64,000 nucleotides of DNA from GYS-P2D sp964522505 (GTDB lineage: Bacteria > Bacteroidota > Bacteroidia > Chitinophagales > Saprospiraceae), in assembly GCA_964522505.1 (NCBI GenBank), contig CAZFWJ010000001.1:1-64000 (forward strand), given 5' to 3'. A model generated the notes under the pieces. It made no database searches. It saw nothing but the letters and a program-made list of their open reading frames with translations, and was not told where the DNA came from. Numbering within the stretch: position 1 is the stretch's first letter; each line of letters opens with the position of its first letter. Below, piece by piece: positions 32,933 through 42,403 of this stretch. Both the position numbers and the translations under genes were made by a program.

Positions 32933-35083
32933 ATGAATCTCAATCCAAAGCGGTACTTAATTACATCAGCCCTACCCTATGCCAACGGGCCACTGCATAT
33001 CGGGCACTTGGCGGGGGCTTATCTCTCGGGCGACATCTATGCAAGATTCTTGCGTTCAATGGGTAAGGATGTTGTTTATGTCTGTGGTTCCGATGAACAC
33101 GGTGCAGCAATTACCATAAAAGCGCTAAAAGAGAAAAAGAATCCAAAAGAAATCATTGATACCTATCATGAACTCTTTAAAGAGGCATTTAACGAGATGG
33201 GGATTTCCTTTGATATTTATCATAGGACTTCGGCCGAGATTCATCACGAGACTTCCCAAGAGTTTTTTAGGACTCTCCATAATAAAGGAGAGTTTGTCGA
33301 GAAGGAGTCAGAACAATACTATGATACTGAGGCCAAGCAGTTTTTAGCCGATCGATACATCATGGGCACTTGCCCAAAGTGTGACCATGATAGCGCTTAC
33401 GGAGATCAGTGTGAGAACTGTGGTAGCTCATTGAGCCCAACAGAATTGATCAATCCTAAGTCTACGCTATCAGGATCCAAGCCAATCCTAAAAAGCACTA
33501 AGCACTGGTTCTTACAGCTTGACAAATATGAGGACTGGCTCAAGGAATGGATCTCCACTGGGCATAAAGATGGCGCACAGCTACATGACCCAGCAAGCTG
33601 GAAAAATCATGTCCTTGGTCAGTGTAAATCTTGGCTAGAAGGTGGGCTTCATCCTCGTGCGATGACGAGAGATCTGGATTGGGGTGTGGATGTACCTCAG
33701 GAAATAGAGGGATCCGAAGGTAAAAAGCTCTACGTCTGGATGGATGCGCCGATAGGTTATATCTCTGCGACTAAGCAGTGGGCAATCGACAACGATAAAG
33801 ATTGGAAACCATACTGGCAGGATAAGGATACTTCTCTCATTCATTTTATCGGAAAGGACAATATCGTATTCCATTGCTTGATATTCCCAGCCATACTTGA
33901 GGCACATGGCGGATACGTTCTTCCTCAAAACGTCCCTGCCAATCAATTCGTCAATCTCGAAGGCGATAAGCTATCGACTTCTCGCAATTGGGCAGTATGG
34001 GTAAATGATTATGTAAAAGAGTTACCCGGCAAACAGGACGAGCTACGCTATCACATGATCAAAAACATGCCCGAGCAAAAGGATAGTGAATTCACTTGGA
34101 AGGGCTTTCAGGATAGTGTCAACAATGAACTGGTTAACAACCTAGCAAACTTCGTCAATAGAGTAATCGTCCTGACTAATAAATACTATGAAGGTGTTGT
34201 TCCAGAGTATGACCTCAACTTAGACTTTGTTAGCCCATCAACACAACAGTTTGATGGATATCACGATGGAGAGATGCTCCAACTACATGATGACCTTCAA
34301 GAATTGAATCAGTGCCTCCGAACCTTTGACTTTAGGGGAGGCTTGCGCAAATTAATGGAGATCAGTAGCCAGGGCAATCAGCTATTACAGTTCAATGAGC
34401 CTTGGAAGAAAGTCAAGCTAGATGCCTATGATGGTCTTGTGAAAGTGATCATGAACCTCGCTAATCAATATGTTGCCTCAATAAGTGTGGCCATGTATCC
34501 ATTCATGCCGTTTTCATCTGATAAACTCAGAGACCTCCTCAATCTACCCCGAATCGAGGGACAATCAGAGATGATCAACTTGTTGGTAGACTTGGCTGAA
34601 GGAGAAGACGTCATTAAATCAGGTCACCAAATTGGTAAGCCTACACATCTATTCAGTAGAATTGATGATGAGCTTATCAATCAACAAATCGAAAAGTTGA
34701 AGAATAGTGCCGTCGCCAATGCTGCGTCATCAACCAGTGATGCCGCTCCAATTAAAGATACTATTCAGTATGATGACTTCATGAAGATGGATATCAGAGT
34801 TGCAGAGATCCTCAGCGCTAAGCGAGTTCCCAAAACGGATAAGCTCATGGAGCTTCAACTAAGCTTGGGGGCAGAAACTCGGACAGTGGTTTCAGGAATA
34901 GCCGAGCATTTCACAACTGAAGAAGTCATTGGTCGTAAGGTGAGTTATCTCGCTAATCTTGCGCCTCGCAAACTCCGAGGCGTACTATCCTCAGGCATGA
35001 TACTTATGGCTGAGGATCAAACTGGCAAACTCAGTTTTGTAGATCCGGGATCAAATGCTGAATCTGGCAGTATCATCCGTTAA
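32933..35083 (+). CDS. metG: Methionyl-tRNA synthetase
   Basis: Charges tRNA-Met. The class I HIGH motif is in ANGPLHIGHLAGAY, the zinc knuckle is CPKCDHDSAYGDQCENC, and the KMSKS loop appears as KLSTS, a variant common in this phylum. A C-terminal EMAP/Trbp111-type tRNA-binding domain (about 615-716, DFMKMDIRVAEILSAKRVP) makes it a homodimeric type of 716 residues. It follows thrS almost without a gap. Confidence 0.97.
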   Translation: MNLNPKRYLITSALPYANGPLHIGHLAGAYLSGDIYARFLRSMGKDVVYVCGSDEHGAAITIKALKEKKNPKEIIDTYHELFKEAFNEMGISFDIYHRTSAEIHHETSQEFFRTLHNKGEFVEKESEQYYDTEAKQFLADRYIMGTCPKCDHDSAYGDQCENCGSSLSPTELINPKSTLSGSKPILKSTKHWFLQLDKYEDWLKEWISTGHKDGAQLHDPASWKNHVLGQCKSWLEGGLHPRAMTRDLDWGVDVPQEIEGSEGKKLYVWMDAPIGYISATKQWAIDNDKDWKPYWQDKDTSLIHFIGKDNIVFHCLIFPAILEAHGGYVLPQNVPANQFVNLEGDKLSTSRNWAVWVNDYVKELPGKQDELRYHMIKNMPEQKDSEFTWKGFQDSVNNELVNNLANFVNRVIVLTNKYYEGVVPEYDLNLDFVSPSTQQFDGYHDGEMLQLHDDLQELNQCLRTFDFRGGLRKLMEISSQGNQLLQFNEPWKKVKLDAYDGLVKVIMNLANQYVASISVAMYPFMPFSSDKLRDLLNLPRIEGQSEMINLLVDLAEGEDVIKSGHQIGKPTHLFSRIDDELINQQIEKLKNSAVANAASSTSDAAPIKDTIQYDDFMKMDIRVAEILSAKRVPKTDKLMELQLSLGAETRTVVSGIAEHFTTEEVIGRKVSYLANLAPRKLRGVLSSGMILMAEDQTGKLSFVDPGSNAESGSIIR

Positions 35084-35101
35084 TCATATATCTTTAGTGC
35101 G

Positions 35102-35710
35102 ATGTATGTGCCAAAGATTTATAAGCCTAGTAATCCTGAAGTAGTCTACTCCTATATCGAGAAAAATGCCTTTGCCACATTGGTAACTCAAGGTGAGGGC
35201 TTAATAGGAAGTCACATTCCATTATTATTGGAAAAGTCGGAGCACGGCAATTATCTCACTGGACATGTATCCAGGGCTAATGAGATTATTGATCAACTGA
35301 AGGATGGTCAAGAGGTTCTGGCCATGTTCATGGCGCACCATGCCTATGTTTCATCATCGTGGTATGATCACATCAATGTACCTACTTGGAATTATATCGC
35401 TGTACATATCTATGGCACAGCAACCTTGCTTAGTGGAGATGACTTATATCACTCGATTGAAAATATGGTTAACAAGTATGAATCAGGGCGTAAAGATCGT
35501 TTTCGTCTTAAGGATTTTGGACAGGAAGAGCTTAATGCCCACCTGAATGGATTAGTAGGATTCAGGATAAGTATAGATCGTGTTGAGGCCGCTTATAAGC
35601 TTAGCCAAAATCGAAAATATCATAACTATAAAGAGATCATATCACAGCTTAGATTAGGCGGTACTGATCTGGAACTGGCCATAGCACAAGAAATGGAAGA
35701 ACTGCGTTGA
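35102..35710 (+). CDS. PaiB-like FMN-binding split-barrel protein
   Basis: 202 residues of the PaiB family, flavin-binding split-barrel proteins described as negative regulators of protease and sporulation genes in Bacillus. The family features MYVPKIYKPSNPEVVYSYI at the start, SHIPLLLE, GHVSRANEI, SSWYDHINVPTWNYIAVHI, and the C-terminal RLRLGG-like segment are seen. The true role in this phylum is not known. It starts 18 nt after metG and its stop overlaps the TTG start of the next gene (TTGA). Confidence 0.85.
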   Translation: MYVPKIYKPSNPEVVYSYIEKNAFATLVTQGEGLIGSHIPLLLEKSEHGNYLTGHVSRANEIIDQLKDGQEVLAMFMAHHAYVSSSWYDHINVPTWNYIAVHIYGTATLLSGDDLYHSIENMVNKYESGRKDRFRLKDFGQEELNAHLNGLVGFRISIDRVEAAYKLSQNRKYHNYKEIISQLRLGGTDLELAIAQEMEELR

Positions 35711-37878
35711 GGACATTACTAATCATATTAATATCACTATTCTTTAATGGGTCGATAGAGGCTCAGGCTCAGATTCCTCATAGTCAGCATACTGAAATCA
35801 GTATTGTCACTTGTAATCCAGGAAACAGTATCGATGAGACTTTTGGTCACTCAGCAGTGAGAGTAAAGGATGATAGCCTAGGATATGACTTTTACTTCAA
35901 TTATGGCGTCTTTAGCCCTAGCACAGAGAACTTTGCGCTTAAGTTCCTAAGAGGGAAGCTTCTGTATTCCATCGGAGGAGGGAGGTTTAATGCTTTCCGC
36001 CGCAGTTACCAAATATCGCAGCGAGGTATGAGAGAACAGGTCTTAAACCTGTCCACGGAGGAGGTCGTAAATATCTTTCAAGCTATTCAGGAGGATATCA
36101 AACCAGAGAACAGAGACTATTATTACGACTTCTATTTTGACAACTGCGTAACTCGCATCCGAGACGTATTGGCCGAGCATGTGAATGGTTTAGACTATCC
36201 GACTGAGACCTACCAAGAGCTCAGCTTCAGAGACTTGATACACGAGTATACAGATAGGATGCCATGGACACAGTTCGGTATGGATCTAATACTGGGGTCT
36301 GACAATGACAAAATCACAACAGTCTCGGATCAGATGTTCTTACCTGATTATTTCAAATCATATCTGTCTGATACTAATACCACTCGAGGACCTCTGGTAC
36401 AATCTCAAGAAACCCTATTGGCATATCCGACAACGCATATAAGGGCGTCGACTTTTACCCCCACAGTGGTGTTCTCAATACTGTTAATAATTGAAATATT
36501 ATTTTTCATTTTGCTCTATATTTCTGGTGAACCAAGTGGTTGGAGGAAGCTTGATCTTATATGGTTTACTCTTACTTCTATCTGTGCACTGATATTCTTA
36601 TTCATGTGGTTTCTGACAGATCATGAAGTCTGTAGTAAAAATTGGAATCTGCTATGGACCACGCCATGGATGTTATTCTACTACTATTGGGAGGACAACT
36701 CGCCATTAAAGAAAGGATTAGCCATGTTAACAGTAGTGTCGTGTGTTATTGTAATCTTAAGTCCCTGGGTATTACCGCAACAATTTTCAATGGGTGCCGT
36801 ATTTATATCGTCAATTAGCTTAATTAAAGGATTGCGACTTATGGGCATCTTTAAAATTTTAGATAAAATTATCCGTCACAGTACGCTAACTACCGCTATG
36901 GTATTTATCGCTGTAATCGGATATAGTCAGGAGAAAATAGGTGGCTTAACGGTCGTCGCACCACCGCAGGAATATACTACAGATCCTATGCCTGCAGTAA
37001 CTGCGGTCAATGCCAATTGGATAGCCTTAGTACCATTTGCATTTAATAGCATCAGTAACCCCAAAGTCTCCTATGGCTCAAGTGGACAGTGGTGGGGAGA
37101 GCGTAAGGAAGGTGTTGTAAAATCTATCCAGCTCGCTAAGGCTCAAGGGCTTAAGATCATGATTAAGCCACAAGTATGGATGCATAGTACATGGGTTGGT
37201 GACATGGATTTTAGGCAAGAGTCGGATTGGAAAATATGGGAAGAATCATTCCGAGAGTATATTATGACTTTTGTTGATCTAGCTATCGAGCATGATGTAG
37301 AGATGATCTGTGTCGGCACCGAATTTAGAAATGCTGTTAAAGAGCGTGAACAATTCTGGAGAAATCTAATCACAGAAATACGGTCAAAATATGATGGTAA
37401 GCTGACCTACTCTGCCAACTGGGATGATTATGAGAAAGTGCCCTTCTGGGATCTTTTGGACTTTATCGGGATCTCGGCCTATTTTCCACTAAGTGAATAT
37501 GACACGCCTAATCAATTATACCTCTCCTTCCGATGGAATAAGGTGGTCAATAAACTTGAGAAGTACTCCAAGAAGATTGGTCGTCCCATACTATTTACCG
37601 AGTATGGATATCTGAGCGTAGACGGGGCAGCAGGTAAGACATGGTTATTAGAAAAGAAAGTTCGAGATCTTGACATCAATGAAAAAGCTCAGGCTAATGC
37701 TCTTGGTGCTCTGTATAGTGCATTCTGGGACGAGGACTGGTGGATGGGAGGCTTCTTATGGAAGTGGTTCCCTAATGGTCAAGGCCATGAAGGATATCCT
37801 GAGCGAGACTATACTCCACAGGGTAAACTAGGGCAAAAAGTAGTCGCTAAGTGGTATGATAAAACGGATGGGGAATAA
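35707..37878 (+). CDS. Fusion of DUF4105 (Lnb-type) domain, membrane segments and GH113-like hydrolase
   Basis: 723 residues in one open frame. A signal peptide (about 1-20) leads into a DUF4105 domain (about 28-240; ISIVTCNPGNSIDETFGHSA, DFYFDNCVTRIRDVL). About five membrane segments follow at 250-380, then a signal-peptide-like segment at 391-408 (STLTTAMVFIAVIGYSQ). The C-terminal TIM-barrel (410-720) resembles glycoside hydrolase family 113, with candidate catalytic Glu539 in GTEF and Glu632 in FTEYGY. The start is TTG at 35707. A separate product from ATG 36844 (344 residues) is possible. Substrates are unknown; mannan for the hydrolase is only a family guess. Confidence 0.75.
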   Translation: MRTLLIILISLFFNGSIEAQAQIPHSQHTEISIVTCNPGNSIDETFGHSAVRVKDDSLGYDFYFNYGVFSPSTENFALKFLRGKLLYSIGGGRFNAFRRSYQISQRGMREQVLNLSTEEVVNIFQAIQEDIKPENRDYYYDFYFDNCVTRIRDVLAEHVNGLDYPTETYQELSFRDLIHEYTDRMPWTQFGMDLILGSDNDKITTVSDQMFLPDYFKSYLSDTNTTRGPLVQSQETLLAYPTTHIRASTFTPTVVFSILLIIEILFFILLYISGEPSGWRKLDLIWFTLTSICALIFLFMWFLTDHEVCSKNWNLLWTTPWMLFYYYWEDNSPLKKGLAMLTVVSCVIVILSPWVLPQQFSMGAVFISSISLIKGLRLMGIFKILDKIIRHSTLTTAMVFIAVIGYSQEKIGGLTVVAPPQEYTTDPMPAVTAVNANWIALVPFAFNSISNPKVSYGSSGQWWGERKEGVVKSIQLAKAQGLKIMIKPQVWMHSTWVGDMDFRQESDWKIWEESFREYIMTFVDLAIEHDVEMICVGTEFRNAVKEREQFWRNLITEIRSKYDGKLTYSANWDDYEKVPFWDLLDFIGISAYFPLSEYDTPNQLYLSFRWNKVVNKLEKYSKKIGRPILFTEYGYLSVDGAAGKTWLLEKKVRDLDINEKAQANALGALYSAFWDEDWWMGGFLWKWFPNGQGHEGYPERDYTPQGKLGQKVVAKWYDKTDGE

Positions 37879-38750
37879 TGCTTAGAATTAATAGCTCCTC
37901 GGAGATTTATCAACTCATAGAAAAGTATAAAGCTCTAGGAAAATCAGTAGGCTTTACCCCGACCATGGGTGCTCTTCATGCTGGCCATCACTCCTTGATC
38001 AAACTATCCAAATCACACAACGATATCACCATCTGCAGCATTTTTGTCAATCCTACCCAGTTTAACAATGCTGATGATTTGACTAAATATCCGCGCACAG
38101 TTGAGGCTGATTGTCAAGGATTAGAGGAGATCGGTTGTGATATCGTATTTCTTCCAACCACAGAAGAAATTTATCCTGGAGGCGAAGAAAACTTTGGCGT
38201 AGAATTAGATCTCAAGGGTCTTGATACACTTATGGAAGGACAGCATAGGCCTGGACATTTCGCAGGTGTAGTACAAGTAGTAAAGAGGTTGCTAGACGTC
38301 GTCCCTGCATCGAGATTATATATGGGACAGAAGGACTATCAACAGTTTACCATCATCCGACATATGATTAAGACCCTAGAGATTGAAACAGAACTGGTCG
38401 TATGTCCTATTGTGAGAGAGAAACATGGGCTTGCCATGAGCTCTCGTAATACACGCTTAACAGCTAATCACCGTGAGCGTGCGTCGATTATCTACAAGAC
38501 CTTAATCAAGGCAAAAGAATCGATAAGAACTAGCTCTATTAAAAGTATTCAATCTGAAGCTATGTCCGCAATGAACATTCCAGGGTTTGAACCAGAGTAC
38601 TTTACTATCATCAATGGTCATACTCTTGAAACTATTGAGAGCATTTCTGGTGTTAAGGAGGTGGTCGCATGTACTGCAGTTTGGGCTGGCGAGGTTAGAC
38701 TGATAGACAATATGCGCCTGATTGTGGAGGACGAGACTTCTACAACTTAA
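37878..38750 (+). CDS. panC: Pantothenate synthetase
   Basis: Joins pantoate and beta-alanine with ATP. The signature FTPTMGALHAGHHSLI holds the HxGH-type nucleotide site, with FVNPTQFNNADDLTKYPRT and LYMGQKDYQQ also typical. The KMSKS-like region is MSSRNTRL. The ATG overlaps the stop of the preceding fusion gene by one base (TAATG). It is followed by panD, which supplies beta-alanine, after a 48-nt gap containing a -7-like element. Confidence 0.96.
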   Translation: MLRINSSSEIYQLIEKYKALGKSVGFTPTMGALHAGHHSLIKLSKSHNDITICSIFVNPTQFNNADDLTKYPRTVEADCQGLEEIGCDIVFLPTTEEIYPGGEENFGVELDLKGLDTLMEGQHRPGHFAGVVQVVKRLLDVVPASRLYMGQKDYQQFTIIRHMIKTLEIETELVVCPIVREKHGLAMSSRNTRLTANHRERASIIYKTLIKAKESIRTSSIKSIQSEAMSAMNIPGFEPEYFTIINGHTLETIESISGVKEVVACTAVWAGEVRLIDNMRLIVEDETSTT

Positions 38751-38759
38751 AGGATTGAT

Positions 38760-38767
38760 TAATTTTG
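38760..38767 (+). promoter_or_regulatory. Candidate -7 element of panD
   Basis: TAATTTTG fits TAnnTTTG and lies 31 nt before the panD ATG, which may give panD and the genes after it their own promoter apart from panC. No good -33 element is seen. Confidence 0.4.
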
Positions 38768-38798
38768 CACTCCATAGCGAAGCAATACGATTAGAAGC

Positions 38799-39143
38799 AT
38801 GCTGATACAGGTTAAAAAATCTAAAATTCACCGAGCAACAATTAGAGAGGCCAATCTCAATTATATGGGCAGCATTGCTATAGATGAGATCTTGATGAAA
38901 GCTGCTAATATCTATGAAGGCGAGCGAGTACAGGTCCTAAATGTCAATAATGGCGAACGCCTTGAGACTTACGTGATCAAAGGCGAGAAAGGCTCTGGCA
39001 TCATCAGCATAAATGGTGCTGCAGCCCGTAAGATGGGTGTCGGTGACAAGGTGATTATCATCTCTTACGCATGGATTACTCCAGAAGAACATCCTGGGTT
39101 TAGCTCAGTCAATGTATTTCCCGATGACAACAATTCGATATAA
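38799..39143 (+). CDS. panD: Aspartate 1-decarboxylase
   Basis: A pyruvoyl enzyme that makes beta-alanine for PanC. The self-cleavage site is the Gly24-Ser25 bond in YMGSIAID, so Ser25 becomes the pyruvoyl group. Lys9 and Tyr-containing segments and GSGIISINGAAARK are conserved. The length of 114 residues is normal. The gene follows panC on the same strand. Confidence 0.96.
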   Translation: MLIQVKKSKIHRATIREANLNYMGSIAIDEILMKAANIYEGERVQVLNVNNGERLETYVIKGEKGSGIISINGAAARKMGVGDKVIIISYAWITPEEHPGFSSVNVFPDDNNSI

Positions 39144-39152
39144 CCTTGCCTC

Positions 39153-40184
39153 TTGAGTGAAGTAAGAAAAAGCATTATACAAACCATCATTTTTGGCTCT
39201 ATTGGAGCCATCATTCTCTATTTTTTATGGCAGAACTTAGCAAGCTCTTATGCTGAAGAATGTGCCATAAAGGGAATAGCGGTGGCAGATTGCAGTCTTT
39301 TTGATCGATTGATCAGTGACTTCAAGACAGCAAACTTTGGATGGCTGGCAGTCATGTGCCTTGCTTACCTACTGAGCTGCGTGTTCAGAGCACTGCGCTG
39401 GATGATGCTACTGCGTCCTATGGGGTACAATCCTCGATTTGATAATTCTTTTTATACCGTAATGGTAGGCTATTTCGCCAACTTAGGACTACCCAGGATG
39501 GGCGAGTTTATTAGGGCTGGATTATTGTCTAAATATGAGGACATCCCCTATGAGAAAGTCTTAGGGACGATTGTAGTGGGTAGGATTATTGATGTAATCT
39601 GTCTATTGAGTTTGCTACTGCTGGGGCTCCTGTTACACAGTGAGATTATGCTACAATACTTTGAAGAAAATCTCAACTTAGATGTAACGGCACTCATAGT
39701 CTTAGCTCTGATAGGTCTCTTAGGCTTAGGGATCGCCATCTTATTCTATCGTCGTCTCAGTAATAGCAATAGTAATTCTGACCTATTCATTAAGGTCAAA
39801 AAAGTCGTTGACGGATTCGTTGAAGGTTTATCTTCATTAAAATCTGTTAGCAATATCCCCTTATTCGTTGCTTACTCCGTAGGAATCTGGTTCCTATATG
39901 TTGGGATGCATTGGATCGGATTTCTATCCTTTGGCCCGACAGCACATCTCTCGTTTAGTGAGTCACTACTTTGCTTTGATTTTGCCGCATTAGGCATGGT
40001 GTTTCCTTCTCCAGGAGGTATGGGTACCTATCACGCCATGCTCATTGAATCTTTGCTTATACTCGATGTCAGTGAGATAAGTGCGTTCAGTATTGCTATG
40101 ATCACATTTTTCACAATTAACATCTTTTGTAATATCTTATTTGGGCTTATCAGTTTGATAGTACTCCCGATGGTAAACAGATAA
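39153..40184 (+). CDS. YbhN/LPG synthase-like membrane protein (flippase-like domain)
   Basis: 343 residues and about seven or eight membrane segments; belongs to the lysylphosphatidylglycerol synthetase transmembrane-region family (UPF0104). Typical segments are FRALRWMMLLRPMG, NLGLPRMGEFIRAGLLSKY, and FPSPGGMGTYHAML. It lacks the cytoplasmic aminoacyl-transfer domain, so lipid transport is more likely than lysyl transfer. The start is TTG at 39153, nine nt after panD, and its stop overlaps the next ATG by one base. Confidence 0.85.
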   Translation: MSEVRKSIIQTIIFGSIGAIILYFLWQNLASSYAEECAIKGIAVADCSLFDRLISDFKTANFGWLAVMCLAYLLSCVFRALRWMMLLRPMGYNPRFDNSFYTVMVGYFANLGLPRMGEFIRAGLLSKYEDIPYEKVLGTIVVGRIIDVICLLSLLLLGLLLHSEIMLQYFEENLNLDVTALIVLALIGLLGLGIAILFYRRLSNSNSNSDLFIKVKKVVDGFVEGLSSLKSVSNIPLFVAYSVGIWFLYVGMHWIGFLSFGPTAHLSFSESLLCFDFAALGMVFPSPGGMGTYHAMLIESLLILDVSEISAFSIAMITFFTINIFCNILFGLISLIVLPMVNR

Positions 40185-40657
40185 TGGGACTCAAGAAAAA
40201 GGTATTTACTGATCCACAACAGCTCCTACGTGAACTCTCTCTTAAGGGCCAGACAGTAGTATGGACTAATGGATGTTTCGATCTACTACATCGTGGTCAT
40301 CTGCACAGTCTCAAGCAAGCCTCAGAACTGGGTGACTTTTTAATTGTAGGACTCAATAGCGATACCTCTGTACAAAAACTTAAAGGACCCGGTCGCCCTA
40401 TTTTTAAGCAGCATCATCGAGCTCATCTCCTGGCAACTTCGGTTTATGTTGATGCCGTCTTGATTTTTGATGATCTTACCCCCGCCAAAGTTCTGGAGTT
40501 AATGAAACCAGATGTGTTTGCCAAAGGCGCCGATTATGACCTAAGAACCTTGTCCGAAGCTAAGATTGTCCAAGGATATGGTGGGCGACTTGTATCTTTA
40601 GATTTGGTCGATCATATCTCAACAACAGATATTATCAATAGAATTAAATTACTATGA
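40184..40657 (+). CDS. rfaE2: D-beta-D-heptose 1-phosphate adenylyltransferase
   Basis: Adds AMP to heptose 1-phosphate in the ADP-heptose route for LPS core. It is the stand-alone second half of the HldE bifunctional protein: 157 residues with the nucleotidyltransferase motif NGCFDLLHRGHLHSLKQA, then LIVGLNSDTSVQKLKGPGRP and FAKGADYD. The kinase half is not in this window. It overlaps the flanking genes by one and four bases, so it is in an operon. Confidence 0.93.
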   Translation: MGLKKKVFTDPQQLLRELSLKGQTVVWTNGCFDLLHRGHLHSLKQASELGDFLIVGLNSDTSVQKLKGPGRPIFKQHHRAHLLATSVYVDAVLIFDDLTPAKVLELMKPDVFAKGADYDLRTLSEAKIVQGYGGRLVSLDLVDHISTTDIINRIKLL

Positions 40658-41445
40658 TACCACTACATGATATCATCAGCTATCTCGAAGAGATTGCACC
40701 ACCGCACTTGCAAGAATCATATGACAACTCTGGATTAATTTATGGTCTGCCCAACCAAGAAATCACGGGAGCGTTAGTTTCCTTAGATTGTACTGAAGCC
40801 GTCGTGGACGAAGCGATAACCCTCGGGTTCAACTTGATTGTGTCTCATCATCCTATAGTATTCTCGGGCATCAAGAAGTTCAGCTATGACAACTATGTCC
40901 ATCGAGTTGTGATCAAGGCTATACAACATAAAATTGCCATCTATGCCATACATACCAATCTCGATAATGTCCTCGACCATGGCGTAAATCAAAAAATCGC
41001 CCACAAGATAGGTCTTAACCAGTGTGCAATCCTGAGACCCAAGGATACTGCACAACCTCATATCGGCTCCGGTATAATAGGAGAGTTACAAGAAGAATTA
41101 GAACCTTTAGCGTTTATGGATCACCTTAAGAGCTCCATGAATCTCAAGACTATTAAACATACAGCTCTGATAACGCGACCTGTCCAAAGAGTTGCTGTCT
41201 GCGGCGGGTCAGGTAGCTTTCTATTGACAGATGCCAAAGCTGCTGGTGCTGATATGTTCATCACAGCAGACTATAAGTATCACGAGTTCTTTGATGCAGA
41301 TCATCAACTCACGATTATAGATATCGGTCACTACGAAAGTGAGTACTTCACCATCGAATTAATATTTGAACTTCTTACAGAGAAATTTCCTAAATTTGCA
41401 GCCCGTTCCACGAAAGTGGTTACGAATCCAATAAATTATTATTGA
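40654..41445 (+). CDS. Nif3-like dinuclear metal-centre protein
   Basis: 263 residues of the Nif3/YbgI (GTP cyclohydrolase I type-2-like) family. Metal ligands are seen in SHHPIVFSGIKKF, YAIHTNLDNVLDH, and near the C-terminus in DIGHYESEYF. The central insert present in many longer homologues is missing. The biochemical role is still unsettled. Its ATG overlaps the rfaE2 stop (ATGA). It is followed by the zinc-ribbon coiled-coil gene, a common pairing in this phylum. Confidence 0.9.
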   Translation: MIPLHDIISYLEEIAPPHLQESYDNSGLIYGLPNQEITGALVSLDCTEAVVDEAITLGFNLIVSHHPIVFSGIKKFSYDNYVHRVVIKAIQHKIAIYAIHTNLDNVLDHGVNQKIAHKIGLNQCAILRPKDTAQPHIGSGIIGELQEELEPLAFMDHLKSSMNLKTIKHTALITRPVQRVAVCGGSGSFLLTDAKAAGADMFITADYKYHEFFDADHQLTIIDIGHYESEYFTIELIFELLTEKFPKFAARSTKVVTNPINYY

Positions 41446-41515
41446 ATCATTGATGAAAACCCGCCTAGATCATTACTCTGACAGGCGTATCTATTAAGCA
41501 TTTAATTTAGACATA

Positions 41516-42283
41516 ATGGCCAAGTCTTCATCTGGAATAGCTGACAAATTAAAGGAGTTATATAACCTACAACTCATAGATTCTAATATCGATGAGATAC
41601 AAGTCTTAAAAGGTGAGTTACCTATAGAGGTAAGTGATCTTGAGGATGAGGTCGCAGGTCTTGATAAGCGTATCAAAAGACTCGAAGGATCAGTGTCAGA
41701 TTTAGATCAAGACATTAGCGCTCATAAGGCTAATATGCAAGAGTCAACCATGCTTATCGAGAGATATGAGAAGCAGCTTGATGATGTTAAGAACAATCGA
41801 GAGTTCGAGGCGCTAACTAAAGAAATAGAACTTCAAAAACTTGAAATCCAATTATCTGAAAAGAAGATTGGAGAAGCAGAACGCAGTAAGGAAGTAAAAA
41901 ACACTACGCTTACAGAAGCTCAAGAAAAATTAGATGCCAAGCAAAAGAATCTCGATGTCAAAAAGGTTGAGCTCGAAAAGATCATCGAAAAGACAAATGC
42001 TAAAGAAGCAGAACTTCAGAAACTATCTGAAAAAGCTAAAGAAAATATCGAAGAGCGTTTGATTAAGGCATATACTCGAGTTCGCTCAAGATATCGCAAT
42101 GGTCTTGCAGTTTGTACTGTTGAGAGAGATGCTTGTTCAGGATGCTTTAACAGGATACCACCACAGCTTCAGATAGAGATCGGACATTACAAAAAAATCA
42201 TCGCCTGTGAACACTGTGGTCGAGTTCTTGTCGATAATAAAATCGCTGAAGATTTATCTAAAAAGTACGATTCAGTAGCATAG
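41516..42283 (+). CDS. Coiled-coil protein with C4 zinc ribbon
   Basis: 255 residues. A long coiled coil (about 15-185) is followed by a zinc ribbon with CSGC and CEHC pairs (ERDACSGCFNRIPPQL, then IIACEHCGRVLVD). This is the CT398/DUF164-like family, suspected to bind nucleic acids or export or transcription partners; its function is not firm. The start is ATG at 41516, 70 nt after the Nif3-like gene. Confidence 0.88.
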   Translation: MAKSSSGIADKLKELYNLQLIDSNIDEIQVLKGELPIEVSDLEDEVAGLDKRIKRLEGSVSDLDQDISAHKANMQESTMLIERYEKQLDDVKNNREFEALTKEIELQKLEIQLSEKKIGEAERSKEVKNTTLTEAQEKLDAKQKNLDVKKVELEKIIEKTNAKEAELQKLSEKAKENIEERLIKAYTRVRSRYRNGLAVCTVERDACSGCFNRIPPQLQIEIGHYKKIIACEHCGRVLVDNKIAEDLSKKYDSVA

Positions 42284-42286
42284 TCT

Positions 42287-42310
42287 TATCACTCTTGAGA
42301 CCAAGAGATA
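42287..42310 (+). terminator. Possible terminator after the zinc-ribbon gene
   Basis: CTCTTG (42292-42297) pairs with CAAGAG (42302-42307), loop AGAC, with weaker outer pairing. It lies close to the stop codon. A T-run appears only about 20 nt later, so this is uncertain. Confidence 0.35.
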
Positions 42311-42403
42311 ATCAATGATTCCATATTTTTCTTAGGACCACCGATCCTGACCTATACGATAGAGCTGGTTGTAAGGGAGCCAAGAAAAAATTGTCTTTCT
42401 ATT

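Noticed and set aside
33961..33995. MetG with KLSTS in place of KMSKS
   Set aside because: At first sight this is a lost catalytic loop, but this variant is familiar in Bacteroidota MetG and keeps the key lysine.
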